The notes under the pieces are model-generated. The model did no database searches and was not told where the DNA came from. It was given only the letters and a program-made list of their open reading frames with translations. A stretch of DNA of 64,000 nt. Origin: Sporomusa malonica (GTDB lineage: Bacteria; Bacillota; Negativicutes; Sporomusales; Sporomusaceae). The stretch lies in the NCBI RefSeq assembly GCF_900176355.1, contig NZ_FWXI01000027.1, positions 1 through 64,000 on the forward strand, written 5' to 3'. Of this stretch, positions 1-8,252 are shown in pieces. A program made the position numbers and the translations under genes. Numbering within the stretch: the first letter of the stretch is position 1; every line of letters begins with the position of its first letter.

Positions 1-1
1 C

Positions 2-77
<76 letters not shown>

Positions 78-82
78 TTAAA

Positions 83-157
83 GCGGAAGTAGCTCAGCGG
101 TAGAGCATCGCCTTGCCAAGGCGAGGGTCGCGAGTTCGAATCTCGTTTTCCGCTCCA
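83..157 (+). tRNA. tRNA-Gly (GCC)
   Basis: A cloverleaf with encoded CCA. The acceptor arm pairs 83-89 with 147-153, and the anticodon loop reads GCC in the expected place. It starts five bases after the tRNA-Phe CCA, so it is cotranscribed. Confidence 0.97.
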
Positions 158-164
158 TTCATGT

Positions 165-239
<75 letters not shown>

Positions 240-294
240 TGTTTTCTTATCATTGCTTGCATTGCAAGCTTGAATCTACTCAAGATTCACTTAT

Positions 295-383
295 GCCGGG
301 GTGGCGGAACTGGCAGACGCAACGGACTTAAAATCCGTCGGAAAGAAATTTCCGTACCGGTTCGATTCCGGTCCTCGGCACCA
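295..383 (+). tRNA. tRNA-Leu (UAA)
   Basis: A class II tRNA with a long variable arm and encoded CCA. The acceptor arm 295-301 pairs with 373-379, and the anticodon loop reads CTTAAAA, giving UAA. It is the last tRNA of the cluster and is followed directly by a terminator. Confidence 0.97.
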
Positions 384-392
384 GTATTTATA

Positions 393-421
393 AGACTTCG
401 CAGTCATTGCGAAGTCTTTTT
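393..421 (+). terminator. Rho-independent terminator of the tRNA cluster
   Basis: A ten-base-pair stem (393-402 with 408-417), a five-base loop and a run of T. It closes the tRNA transcript. Confidence 0.93.
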
Positions 422-424
422 CAT

Positions 425-640
425 GTGCGCCCAGCATGGTCGCTTACTTGTTGGTGAAAGTCCAATACGGGGGTGGATAGTGCCAACCGTTAGCCTAAGA
501 CAAGAATGTCGCCCGTGAGGGCACAATCGGAAGGAAGTCGGCGGCAAAGCTTCGGTCTGAGGAACACGAACTACATATAAGGCGTATGTCCGCTGGGCGA
601 GTTTTCATGGCAAATAAAAGCATCTGGCGGTTAATGAATA
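425..640 (+). mobile_element. Truncated group IIC intron, 5' (domain I) part
   Basis: The segment begins with GTGCGCCC and carries, in order, word after word of the 5' half of bacterial group IIC introns such as the Oceanobacillus iheyensis intron: GCATGG, GTGAAAGTCC, GTTAGCCTAA, GGAAGGAAG, CGGCAAA, CTTCGGTCTGAGGAACACG, then CATATAAGGC and GAGTTTTCAT. It starts only a few bases after the tRNA-Leu terminator, which is where IIC introns are known to insert. No reverse transcriptase/maturase ORF and no domain V hairpin follow before the next gene at 1021, so this is a dead 5' fragment. The 3' limit is approximate. The identification is from remembered family sequence, not a search. Confidence 0.8.
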
Positions 641-848
641 GAGGCTTAACTCTTGGCTCTGCCGAAGTTCTTCTAGTATTAGATATGGATATATCGGAGC
701 GGTCTCTGAGAAAATTTTAGCGCAATGCGTTCTATTGATTTAAAATCTGTGTTTTTGCCAATCCGATACGTGTCTTGAATATGTTGAGTTTATTATACTA
801 TGATGTTCAATTGAAATGGACAATTGCTTATTCGAGGAAAACATTTAT

Positions 849-877
849 TTGACAGAAAAAAATATTTGTAGTATAAT
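849..877 (+). promoter_or_regulatory. Consensus sigma-A promoter of the GH130 operon
   Basis: TTGACA at 849-854 and TATAAT at 872-877 are separated by exactly 17 bases. Both hexamers match consensus. It lies in the AT-rich stretch behind the intron remnant and points at the operon starting at 1021. Confidence 0.88.
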
Positions 878-885
878 AAGCTATA

Positions 886-990
886 AATTGTTAGAACCTA
901 CTAACAATTACTGATAACTCCATATTGTGTTTTAAACCGCCACGGGATATGGGAAATTGGGTGTGACGTATCACATTCGCCGGCACGAGC
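886..990 (+). other. Folded 5' leader of the GH130 operon
   Basis: The untranslated leader holds several inverted repeats. AATTGTTAG pairs with CTAACAATT just after the promoter. Further on, GGATAT near 945 can pair with ATATCC near 994, enclosing two smaller stems (GTGTGA/TCACAT-like and CGGC/GCCG). This could be a regulatory RNA or a protein-binding leader. No known riboswitch class was recognised. Confidence 0.4.
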
Positions 991-1020
991 CGAATATCCA
1001 AACGTAGGAGGTTTTTTTTT

Positions 1021-2028
1021 ATGGGCAAAAATAGATTTGAGACCAAGTTGAAAAACGAAAACAATACATATAAAGAGCTTTTTCTGAGAAATCCCCAGAA
1101 TCCCATTTTATCGGCCAAGGACTGGCCTTATCCCGTGAATACAGTATTCAACCCGGCGGCGACGATGTTTCATGGCAAGGTTTTGTTGCTTGCTCGCGTG
1201 GAAGACCGGCGGGGCTTCTCTCACTTTACTAAGGCGATTAGTGACGATGGCGTTGGCAACTGGCAGATTGATCAAATGCCGACGTTGGAACCCGATCCGG
1301 GAAATTATCCCGAGGAGCGGTGGGGGATTGAAGATCCTAGGATTACCTGGCTTGCTGAATTGGGTAAGTGGGCGATTACCTATACGGCCTATTCTCGCGG
1401 TGGACCACTTGTGGCGATGGTGCTGACCAATGATTTTATCCATTTTGAGCGGTTCGGACCGCTCATGCCGCCGGAAGATAAGGATGCCGCCCTCTTTCCG
1501 CGCAGGATAAACGGAAAATGGGCGCTTATCCATCGGCCGATTACCGCCAACTATGTACCTGGTGCGCACATCTGGTTGTCATCTTCCGAGGACTTCACCC
1601 ATTGGGGCGACCGGCAGGTGTTAATGCACGCCCGGCGGGGTGGTTGGTGGGATGGTGGGAAAGTTGGTCTTGCAGCACCGCCGATCGAAACCGCTGAAGG
1701 TTGGATACTGTTATACCACGGAGTGCGCCAAACGTGCTCTGGATCGCTTTACCGACTTGGACTGGCACTACTCGATTTGGATAATCCCATGAAGGTATTG
1801 CACCGGAGTGATGAATGGGTTTTTGGGCCGACCGAATGGTATGAACGGGAAGGGGACGTGGATGACGTGGTATTTCCAAGCGGGTGGGTGTTAGACGATA
1901 AGACCGGATTGTTGAAAATGTACTACGGTGGGGCTGATTCTTGTATTGCTTTGGCTACTGCTAGTGTCGGCGATTTGCTGGAATATATTAAAAGATGTCC
2001 GGAACCGTTGGATGAGGCACTTTATTAA
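1021..2028 (+). CDS. GH130-family mannoside phosphorylase
   Basis: A 335-residue protein of glycoside hydrolase family 130, which cleaves beta-mannosidic bonds, usually with phosphate to give mannose 1-phosphate. Family signatures seen are FNPAAT around residue 43, RVEDR at 59-63 and GIEDPR at 102-107, where the family keeps its catalytic acid and phosphate-binding region, and a five-bladed-propeller pattern of repeated Trp/Asp-rich strands. There is no signal peptide, so it is cytoplasmic. An AGGAGG ribosome site lies ten bases before the ATG. The neighbouring ManC makes GDP-mannose from mannose 1-phosphate, so phosphorolysis could feed activated mannose directly. Linkage specificity cannot be read from sequence. 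Confidence 0.88.
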   Translation: MGKNRFETKLKNENNTYKELFLRNPQNPILSAKDWPYPVNTVFNPAATMFHGKVLLLARVEDRRGFSHFTKAISDDGVGNWQIDQMPTLEPDPGNYPEERWGIEDPRITWLAELGKWAITYTAYSRGGPLVAMVLTNDFIHFERFGPLMPPEDKDAALFPRRINGKWALIHRPITANYVPGAHIWLSSSEDFTHWGDRQVLMHARRGGWWDGGKVGLAAPPIETAEGWILLYHGVRQTCSGSLYRLGLALLDLDNPMKVLHRSDEWVFGPTEWYEREGDVDDVVFPSGWVLDDKTGLLKMYYGGADSCIALATASVGDLLEYIKRCPEPLDEALY

Positions 2029-2116
2029 TATTGATTAGTCAAACCCGGGTGAGCCGGTAAGCTGCAGCTTAGAAACGCATAAAAAGGCTGCGGAAGAAAA
2101 GAAGGAGACCAAAAAG

Positions 2117-3367
2117 ATGATTGCAACAAATAAAATAAGAAATATTGCTTTTTTGAGTACCTATCCGCCACGGGAGTGTGGATTGGCTACATTTACGGAA
2201 GATCTAGTGAACGAAATTGATAAAATACCATTTATTCAACCAAGTGTTATTGCAGTGGTGGATAAGGAAGGATATACAAACTCCCAAGTAAAACGCAAAC
2301 TTAGTCAGCACGACCGTACGAGTTATCTGCTGACGGCACTATGGGCGAATGATAATGTGGATCTCTTAGTTATCGAGCATGAATATGGGATATTTGGCGG
2401 CGAATGTGGCGAATATATCCTTGATTTAGCCAAAAGACTGAAGATTCCTTTTATCGTCACGACACATACTGTGTTGTTAGAACCATCGCCCAAGCAACAG
2501 GCTGTCCTACGAGAATTAGGAAGGCTCAGCACCAAGGTAGTGACGATGGCTGAAAGTTCTATTCCCATATTGGCTGGGACATACGGTATTGAGTTAGAGA
2601 AACTCATCTTTATCCCTCACGGTGTTCCTAATATGCAAGTAGAATCGCGAGAAAAATTGAAAATCAATCACGGCTTACAGAACAAGCAAGTCATTAGCAG
2701 CTTTGGACTCATTAGCCCGGCCAAAGGCCTCGAGTATGGGATTGAAGCGGTGGCGAAAGTCGTACCGGATTATGAAAATCTGATGTATCTAATCCTTGGT
2801 AAGACGCATCCATGCGTCAAAGAAAGTATGGGCGAAAAATATAGACAGAGCCTGATGGATTTAGCGCAAAGCCTTGGGGTGCAGGATAATATCTGGTTTA
2901 TTGATAAGTACCTGACAAAGGAAGAAGTGATTACCCATCTTCATATGTCCGATATGTACTTGACACCGTATCTGTCGAAAGAGCAGGCGGTCAGCGGGAC
3001 GTTGGCATATGCCATGGGGTGTGGACGGGTTATTGTATCGACCCCATATCGTTATGCAGAGGAAATGCTGGGTGGCGGTCGTGGAATGCTTGGCAAATTC
3101 AGAGATTCCGACTCGATAGCATCGTGCATTCGATCAGTGCTCGCCAATCCAGTTCGGAAAAAAGAAATGGAGATGAAGACATTGGCAGTTGGCCGGACAA
3201 TGACATGGGCCAATGTAGCCGCTCAATATGCCGAACTAGGCATGCAGATCATTGATGACAGAGGAAATCGGACGAAAAATGATACCAGGCGACTTGTTCG
3301 CCCATCGATTCCAAACTCTCATCCCCATCTTGCTATAGTTAGTCGGAATGGAGTGAAGGTGGGATAA
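2117..3367 (+). CDS. GT4-family glycosyltransferase
   Basis: 416 residues with the two-Rossmann (GT-B) layout of family 4 glycosyltransferases. The N-terminal half opens with the pattern STYPPRECGLATF, which binds the acceptor side, and the C-terminal half carries the IPHGVP and SFGLISPAKGLE segments and a late glutamate pair around SGTLAYAMGCG and AEEM for the nucleotide sugar. With ManC in the operon, GDP-mannose is the likely donor (inference). It has a good GGAG site and ends in a TAATG overlap with the next gene, so the two are translationally coupled. It is predicted cytoplasmic or peripherally membrane-bound. Confidence 0.85.
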   Translation: MIATNKIRNIAFLSTYPPRECGLATFTEDLVNEIDKIPFIQPSVIAVVDKEGYTNSQVKRKLSQHDRTSYLLTALWANDNVDLLVIEHEYGIFGGECGEYILDLAKRLKIPFIVTTHTVLLEPSPKQQAVLRELGRLSTKVVTMAESSIPILAGTYGIELEKLIFIPHGVPNMQVESREKLKINHGLQNKQVISSFGLISPAKGLEYGIEAVAKVVPDYENLMYLILGKTHPCVKESMGEKYRQSLMDLAQSLGVQDNIWFIDKYLTKEEVITHLHMSDMYLTPYLSKEQAVSGTLAYAMGCGRVIVSTPYRYAEEMLGGGRGMLGKFRDSDSIASCIRSVLANPVRKKEMEMKTLAVGRTMTWANVAAQYAELGMQIIDDRGNRTKNDTRRLVRPSIPNSHPHLAIVSRNGVKVG

Positions 3368-4401
3368 TGACTCAATTAGGCAATGTCTTTGATGATGCAC
3401 ATATCTTTCGGATGACCGATGATACGGGTATGTTCCAACACACCCGTTACAATGTTCCTGATTTGGATAAGGGGTATACAACTGACGACAATGCCCGGGC
3501 ATTAATTATGGCGGTGATGCTTTATGAAAAGAAACGGCAGTCGAAATACCTTGCATTAGTCTATCATTACTTGGCATTCATCTTGTATGCCCAGAATGAA
3601 AGCGGCCATTTCCGGAATTTTATGACCTATGGCCGGCAATTCACAGAAACACAAGGATCTGAAGAATGTTTCGGCCGTTGTCTTTGGGCCTTAGGGTATA
3701 CGTTGGCTTCGACAGTGATGCCCGGTGGGGTAAAGGATGCATGTACTAGCGCAGTCAGTCGCGCATTGTCACGTATTTCTTCTCTCAAGTGCCTGCGGGG
3801 GCAGGCATATGCCCTGATCGGCCTGGGTTTTATTGATAGGACTGAGAGCAATAGCCTGATCCTCAGGCTCGCTGATTCCATCGCCGTTCGCTTTGAACAG
3901 TGTGCAGGGGAGGGCTGGTGCTGGTTTGAAGACAGCCTCTCGTACGATAATGCCGTACTGCCTTGGGCTATGTTCGTGGCTTCCCGCCAAACAGGGCAGG
4001 ACAGGTTTCTCTGTATAGCGCGCCAAAGCATGATGTTTCTTGATCAAGATGCCTTTCGTGACGGCTTTTTCCGGCCGGTGGGCTGTAGAGGGTGGTGGAT
4101 ACGGGGGGGTGAACCGGCATTATATGATCAGCAGCCTGTCGAGGCATCCATGTCCACGCTGGCTCATTTGGTTGCTCATAAGGTCACTGGCGATGAAGCC
4201 ATGCTGGTATTAGCCAGGCGGAGTTTTGCCTGGTATATGGGGGAGAACTCTTGCCGTGAAAGTCTGATTAACGCTGAAACTGGCGGTTGTTATGATGGTA
4301 TAATGGCTGATGGTCTGAACCGCAATCAAGGAGCTGAAAGTATTGTTGGCTATTGTATTGCCAGTCTGGCTTTGGACAATGCAGTTCCCTGCGACTTATG
4401 A
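3367..4401 (+). CDS. Alpha/alpha-barrel glycosidase-like protein linked to the GT4 gene
   Basis: A 344-residue protein rich in amphipathic helices with recurring motifs such as YTTDDNARAL, YDNAVLPWAMF and QPVEASMSTLAHLV, typical of (alpha/alpha)6 barrel proteins that accompany or are fused to GT4 enzymes in some bacteria. The exact reaction is not known to me. Its start overlaps the GT4 stop by one base, so the pair probably works together in building or trimming a mannose-containing glycan. It lacks a signal peptide. Confidence 0.6.
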   Translation: MTQLGNVFDDAHIFRMTDDTGMFQHTRYNVPDLDKGYTTDDNARALIMAVMLYEKKRQSKYLALVYHYLAFILYAQNESGHFRNFMTYGRQFTETQGSEECFGRCLWALGYTLASTVMPGGVKDACTSAVSRALSRISSLKCLRGQAYALIGLGFIDRTESNSLILRLADSIAVRFEQCAGEGWCWFEDSLSYDNAVLPWAMFVASRQTGQDRFLCIARQSMMFLDQDAFRDGFFRPVGCRGWWIRGGEPALYDQQPVEASMSTLAHLVAHKVTGDEAMLVLARRSFAWYMGENSCRESLINAETGGCYDGIMADGLNRNQGAESIVGYCIASLALDNAVPCDL

Positions 4402-4434
4402 TTTAATCAGTAAAAAAAGGAACGTGATTATCTT

Positions 4435-5817
4435 ATGAAAGTAATTATTCTCGCCGGTGGCGGAGGTAGTCGCCTGTTTCCTCTTTCGCGCACACTGTTT
4501 CCCAAACAGTTTTTAAAGTTGAATGGCGAAGAATCGTTGCTTGCCCAGACGATCGCCCGGTTTCTTCCCCTGGTAAAACCCGCTGACATGGTAGTGGTGA
4601 CTAATCAGGAATATGTTCATCTTGTACGAACAGAACTTATCGCCGCCAAGGCTCAGGGAGCCCATATCCTGCTGGAGCCGGTGGCGCGCAATACGGCCCC
4701 GGCGGTCGCATTTGCGGCAAAATACTGTCTGGAGCAACTGGGCTGTGAGCCTGATGAAATACTATATATAACGCCATCTGATCATATTATCCGCCCGATA
4801 GAGACATTTACGGCAAACGTTCGTCAGGTGATCGGGCTGGCGAAGTTGGGCAAGGTTGTGACCCTTGGCATACCGCCGAATCATCCGGAAACCGGTTATG
4901 GCTATATTCAAGTAGGCAAGCCTTTTGGTGGTGGTTTTGCCGTCCAGTCCTTCCGTGAAAAGCCGAATCAACAGACCGCAGAGGCGTACCTTGCTGCTGG
5001 CAGCTACTACTGGAATTCGGGTATGTTTGCATTTACTATACATTGTCTCATGGACGAATTACAGGCATATCAGCCAGCGATTTATGAATTGGCCGAAAGT
5101 AGTTTAGCTGAGATGACGGTGAATTTTACCCAAATGCCTAACATCTCGCTTGACTACGCGATCGCTGAAAAATCGGAAGAATTGGTGATGCTGCCGATTA
5201 CGGCGGAGTGGAATGATATCGGTTCATGGGATGCAATCTATGACGTACTGGATAAGGATGCGGACGGTAATGCCGTAAAAGGCGATTGTATGCCGATTGA
5301 ATGTTCAAATACGTTGATATTGGGACATAGCCGTCTTATTGCCGGTATCGGTCTTGAGGATATTCTGGTAGTAGAGACGGACGATGTCATCGTTGTTGCG
5401 AAAAAAGGCGAGTCCCAGAAGGTCAAGGATCTAGTGGGTGAGCTAAAGGCGAAGGGCCGGGTTGAGGCGGATGAACATACGACAGTTTATCGTCCTTGGG
5501 GATTCTATACAGTATTAGGTTCTGGACCAGGATATAAGATGAAGAAGATTGTCGTTAATTCAGGGGAAATTCTTAGCTTGCAGATGCATTATCACCGTAG
5601 TGAGCATTGGATTGTTATTGGCGGTACGGCAAAGGTAACTATTGGTGATACTGAACAAATGGTGCATGAGAATGAGAGTATTTTCGTGCCACAAACAACC
5701 AAGCACCGGCTTGAGAATCCCGGGAAATTGCCGCTGCAGATTATCGAAGTGCAGAACGGCAGCTATCTGGGTGAGGATGATATCGTCCGTTTTAACGATC
5801 GATACGGCAGGTCATGA
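4435..5817 (+). CDS. manC: Mannose-1-phosphate guanylyltransferase / mannose-6-phosphate isomerase
   Basis: A bifunctional type II enzyme of 460 residues. The N-terminal nucleotidyltransferase begins with the pyrophosphorylase signature GGGGSRLFPLSR and the FPKQF lysine motif at about residues 20-25. The C-terminal cupin carries RPWGFY, the metal-binding QMHYHRSEHW stretch and VPQTTKHR. It converts mannose 6-phosphate to fructose 6-phosphate and makes GDP-mannose from mannose 1-phosphate and GTP. It is the last gene of the operon, 33 bases after its neighbour, and closes the path from phosphorolysis to sugar donor. Confidence 0.93.
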   Translation: MKVIILAGGGGSRLFPLSRTLFPKQFLKLNGEESLLAQTIARFLPLVKPADMVVVTNQEYVHLVRTELIAAKAQGAHILLEPVARNTAPAVAFAAKYCLEQLGCEPDEILYITPSDHIIRPIETFTANVRQVIGLAKLGKVVTLGIPPNHPETGYGYIQVGKPFGGGFAVQSFREKPNQQTAEAYLAAGSYYWNSGMFAFTIHCLMDELQAYQPAIYELAESSLAEMTVNFTQMPNISLDYAIAEKSEELVMLPITAEWNDIGSWDAIYDVLDKDADGNAVKGDCMPIECSNTLILGHSRLIAGIGLEDILVVETDDVIVVAKKGESQKVKDLVGELKAKGRVEADEHTTVYRPWGFYTVLGSGPGYKMKKIVVNSGEILSLQMHYHRSEHWIVIGGTAKVTIGDTEQMVHENESIFVPQTTKHRLENPGKLPLQIIEVQNGSYLGEDDIVRFNDRYGRS

Positions 5818-5827
5818 TAGTAAGGGG

Positions 5828-5904
5828 CTGTGTGAAAATAAAATGGACCTATAGAATGGACACTTAATAGTCCAATGAGTCCTGACGACATTTTGATGAC
5901 ACAG
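5828..5904. repeat. Small inverted-repeat element after manC
   Basis: CTGTGT at 5828-5833 and ACACAG at 5899-5904 form the tips of an imperfect inverted repeat that continues inward through an AAAATG/CATTTT pair. An inner TGGAC/GTCCA pair is also visible. It may be a miniature element or a transcript-end structure; nothing in it codes. Confidence 0.35.
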
Positions 5905-6010
5905 TTAAATTTAATGCCATATTAGCACGGTTGTACTCAGTAGTATAGGCGAAGGAGGCCTCAACTGCTGAATACGGCATTTTTGAGGCGATTTCTCAAC
6001 AGAAAAAGCA

Positions 6011-6056
6011 ATAGGCACCTCTTAGGGATTAAAACCCTCGAGGTGCCTATATTTTT
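6011..6056. terminator. Bidirectional terminator between manC and the C69 pseudogene
   Basis: A perfect stem of at least ten pairs (6011-6020 with 6041-6050), an inner AGGG/CCCT pair and T-rich runs on both exits. It can end the plus-strand mannose operon and the minus-strand genes. The stop of the pseudogene frame lies inside the stem. Confidence 0.8.
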
Positions 6057-7394
6057 GCAACAACTTTATTTATCTGGCTTTCCATTGACTGTTTTGAACA
6101 GCGGCCTTTTTCAATATTTTCCAATGCCTTATCCCCGGCCTTTAGAGCACTGTCGCATTTATTGGCGACAAAATCATTGATCGCGGTTTGCGCTTCCATA
6201 TCATTGCCGGAATTTTTAAGGCTAATATACTGTTGCTCGAAAGCCGGCATATCTATTAATAGTTCTTTTTCATAGGAATCGAATGCAGCGCGAATACCTT
6301 CATGGTAAAGTTTATAGTAGCCAAAACTGCGCATAGCAATACTATGGAAAGCATACGCTGCCTCTGGTGTACTATATCTTGGATCTACCTTAGTAATTCC
6401 AACGTAAAAAGGTACATAGGTACTGTTGCAAGGCTGCATATAGCTATGAAGCATTAATCCTAGCTCATTAGGGACGTCGGGCCTGGATATCATCATTCCG
6501 GTAGAACTTGTTGCCCCCCAGCCTAAATCATGTTCACAAACCCCACGAATGTACATTGAGGTTTCAATCGTATCTTTCTTTGGCCATTCAGCCATCCACT
6601 CCCTATTATACCAGTCAACAACATCGCTGCTATAAAAGGGAACTTGATGCATATCTATTACTTTACCGCTTGGTAACTTATAAGTATCATAATGGTCGCG
6701 TGTAAATGGAATCAAAGTGCCAGCATCTATTTGCCCGGTTGCTTTTGCCAATAGCTCCATCGCTCTTTGGTAACGCATTTCCGTATTATACAGTTTTTCG
6801 ACTGCAGGACGCTTGGCAAAATTATCGTTATTATCAGGATATAACTCTAGCGTGCCGTATACGTTGCGGAAGTTTATTCTTTGCGTGCCTTCTTTGACCC
6901 ATTTCTGTTCAACCGCAAAAGATAATGCCGTTCCAAGACTGACCATACTTTTCTACCAGATTAGCAACAACATCCACACCTTCACGAGCTGTCTTGGCAC
7001 GTTCCAGAACTAAGCGCACTGATCCCCATGCCGTAACCCCAACGCCCAGCTGTACGGGAACCGGTGAATTTATAAGTTTCCGTCACTTGAGGAATATCAA
7101 TGTAAGCTGCTTGGTATACCTCATCTGAAGTATGGCGTGGCTTCTCTTGCAGACCAATTTCCGATAGAGTGGCGGCTGATTGGTCGCGGTTTTTAGAAAT
7201 TATAGTTCCTTTACCACTTTTGAGAGCAGAACCTTGGGCCATAAAGGTAGTGCATTCACCTTGAAAACCTGTATGACCGGAACGTTAAACAGAAAAAGAG
7301 GCCCTCTTATCTCCTGATTTGAAGTCACCTTGCTGGCTTTATTTTTATAGGAGGCTTTTGAATAGGCGAGTGCGACCAGAACAGTCAGTCGCAT
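6047..7394 (-). pseudogene. C69-family dipeptidase, disrupted
   Basis: Three pieces of one peptidase are spread over different frames. The first (from about 7394) looks like a signal peptide beginning MRLTVLVALA. The second holds the C69 start region GECTTF with the nucleophile cysteine and continues to GYGMG near 7015. There the text jumps to RLVLERAKTAREGVDVV in another frame, which in intact relatives lies far downstream, so an internal deletion is present. The third, the 299-codon frame 6047-6946, is the C-terminal half with YNREWMAEWPKKD-like text. Intact family members are about 500-600 residues. It lies one base behind the DUF364 gene on the same strand, so it was probably once cotranscribed. 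It is probably dead. Confidence 0.8.
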
Positions 7395-7428
7395 AGTGTT
7401 CAGGGGCCCTTCATAATGTCCATTCATT

Positions 7429-8160
7429 TCAGTGACCGCAAAAACAAACCCTGGGAAAATTAAATAATTTTGCTAGTCCTGCCGCAGTAACACCATAATA
7501 AATCACTGGCTTTCCTTGCTGCAGTTCGTGGTAGGTATCATTGACTAGGACACTTCCTGTAGAGAGAACAATATCTGCCCAGCGTGCGTGCTGGGAATTA
7601 AGAGCCGCATCCTCAATGCGAACCCCACAGCGAATTTGACCGATATTATCTGGATTAAGGTCGGTAACTTTAAGCTCAAAGGCGGCGTTATTTAAAGCTT
7701 CAATTAGGGCGGGCTGTAAACCAACGAAAGCGATTTTAGGACGACCATACTTTTTCTGAATATAAGCAGGCAGTTCCTGGGCGCAAAGGGCTGGCTCTTT
7801 ATCTTTACAGTGGACTGTTGCTTCAAGCTGTTGCAAACTGCGCATAATGGCGTTCAAGGTTGCAACGAACACTGCCCGACGGAAATTGGTGTCCAACGGC
7901 AGTTGTAGTACATCGCTCAATGTACCTTCGAAGTGTCCTGGCTGATCGGTAAAGGCTTGCCCGATACCATCGCGCAGGCGTGCTTCCATCATAACTTCCT
8001 TTCCGGTAAGGAGAGGGTAATCATCGCGATCTGGTTTTCCAATTGCTTCTTCGGGAGTGAGATCGCGTGCAGATACAATCATAACTTTTTCATTATACGC
8101 CCAGTTTTGGCTTTCAACTATTTGTGAGAGCTTTATTTTTGCTTCTTCCAACAGTGTCAT
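7429..8160 (-). CDS. DUF364 / heavy-metal-chelation-domain protein
   Basis: A 243-residue cytoplasmic protein resembling the DUF4213-DUF364 pair, a family with an enolase-like N-terminal part and a Rossmann-like C-terminal part proposed to bind metal or a metallocofactor. The C-terminal half shows the family run: KIAFVGLQPALIEAL, then VTDLNPDNIG, then DIVLSTGSVLVNDT and KPVIYYGVTAAGLA. The start is chosen by GGAG nine bases upstream. The function is unknown. DUF364 genes often sit near molybdenum or iron transport genes, which would fit this metal-rich region, but no partner is adjacent except the Mrp-like gene behind a terminator. Confidence 0.75.
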   Translation of the reverse strand: MTLLEEAKIKLSQIVESQNWAYNEKVMIVSARDLTPEEAIGKPDRDDYPLLTGKEVMMEARLRDGIGQAFTDQPGHFEGTLSDVLQLPLDTNFRRAVFVATLNAIMRSLQQLEATVHCKDKEPALCAQELPAYIQKKYGRPKIAFVGLQPALIEALNNAAFELKVTDLNPDNIGQIRCGVRIEDAALNSQHARWADIVLSTGSVLVNDTYHELQQGKPVIYYGVTAAGLAKLFNFPRVCFCGH

Positions 8161-8194
8161 ACCATGATGCTCCTTATTGATAATAAATTTATAG

Positions 8195-8244
8195 ATAAAG
8201 ACGCATCCAAGAGGAGATGAATTTTTCTTGAGATGCGTCTTTAT
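8195..8244. terminator. Terminator between the Mrp-like gene and the DUF364 gene
   Basis: A 13-base perfect stem (8195-8207 with 8232-8244) lies between two minus-strand genes. It separates the MinD/Mrp operon from the DUF364 gene. The T-tract is short. Confidence 0.65.
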
Positions 8245-8252
8245 TAGGTTAC

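Noticed and set aside
421-518. Short plus-strand frame across the tRNA-Leu 3' side
   Set aside because: It runs through a tRNA, a terminator and the intron fragment; not a gene.
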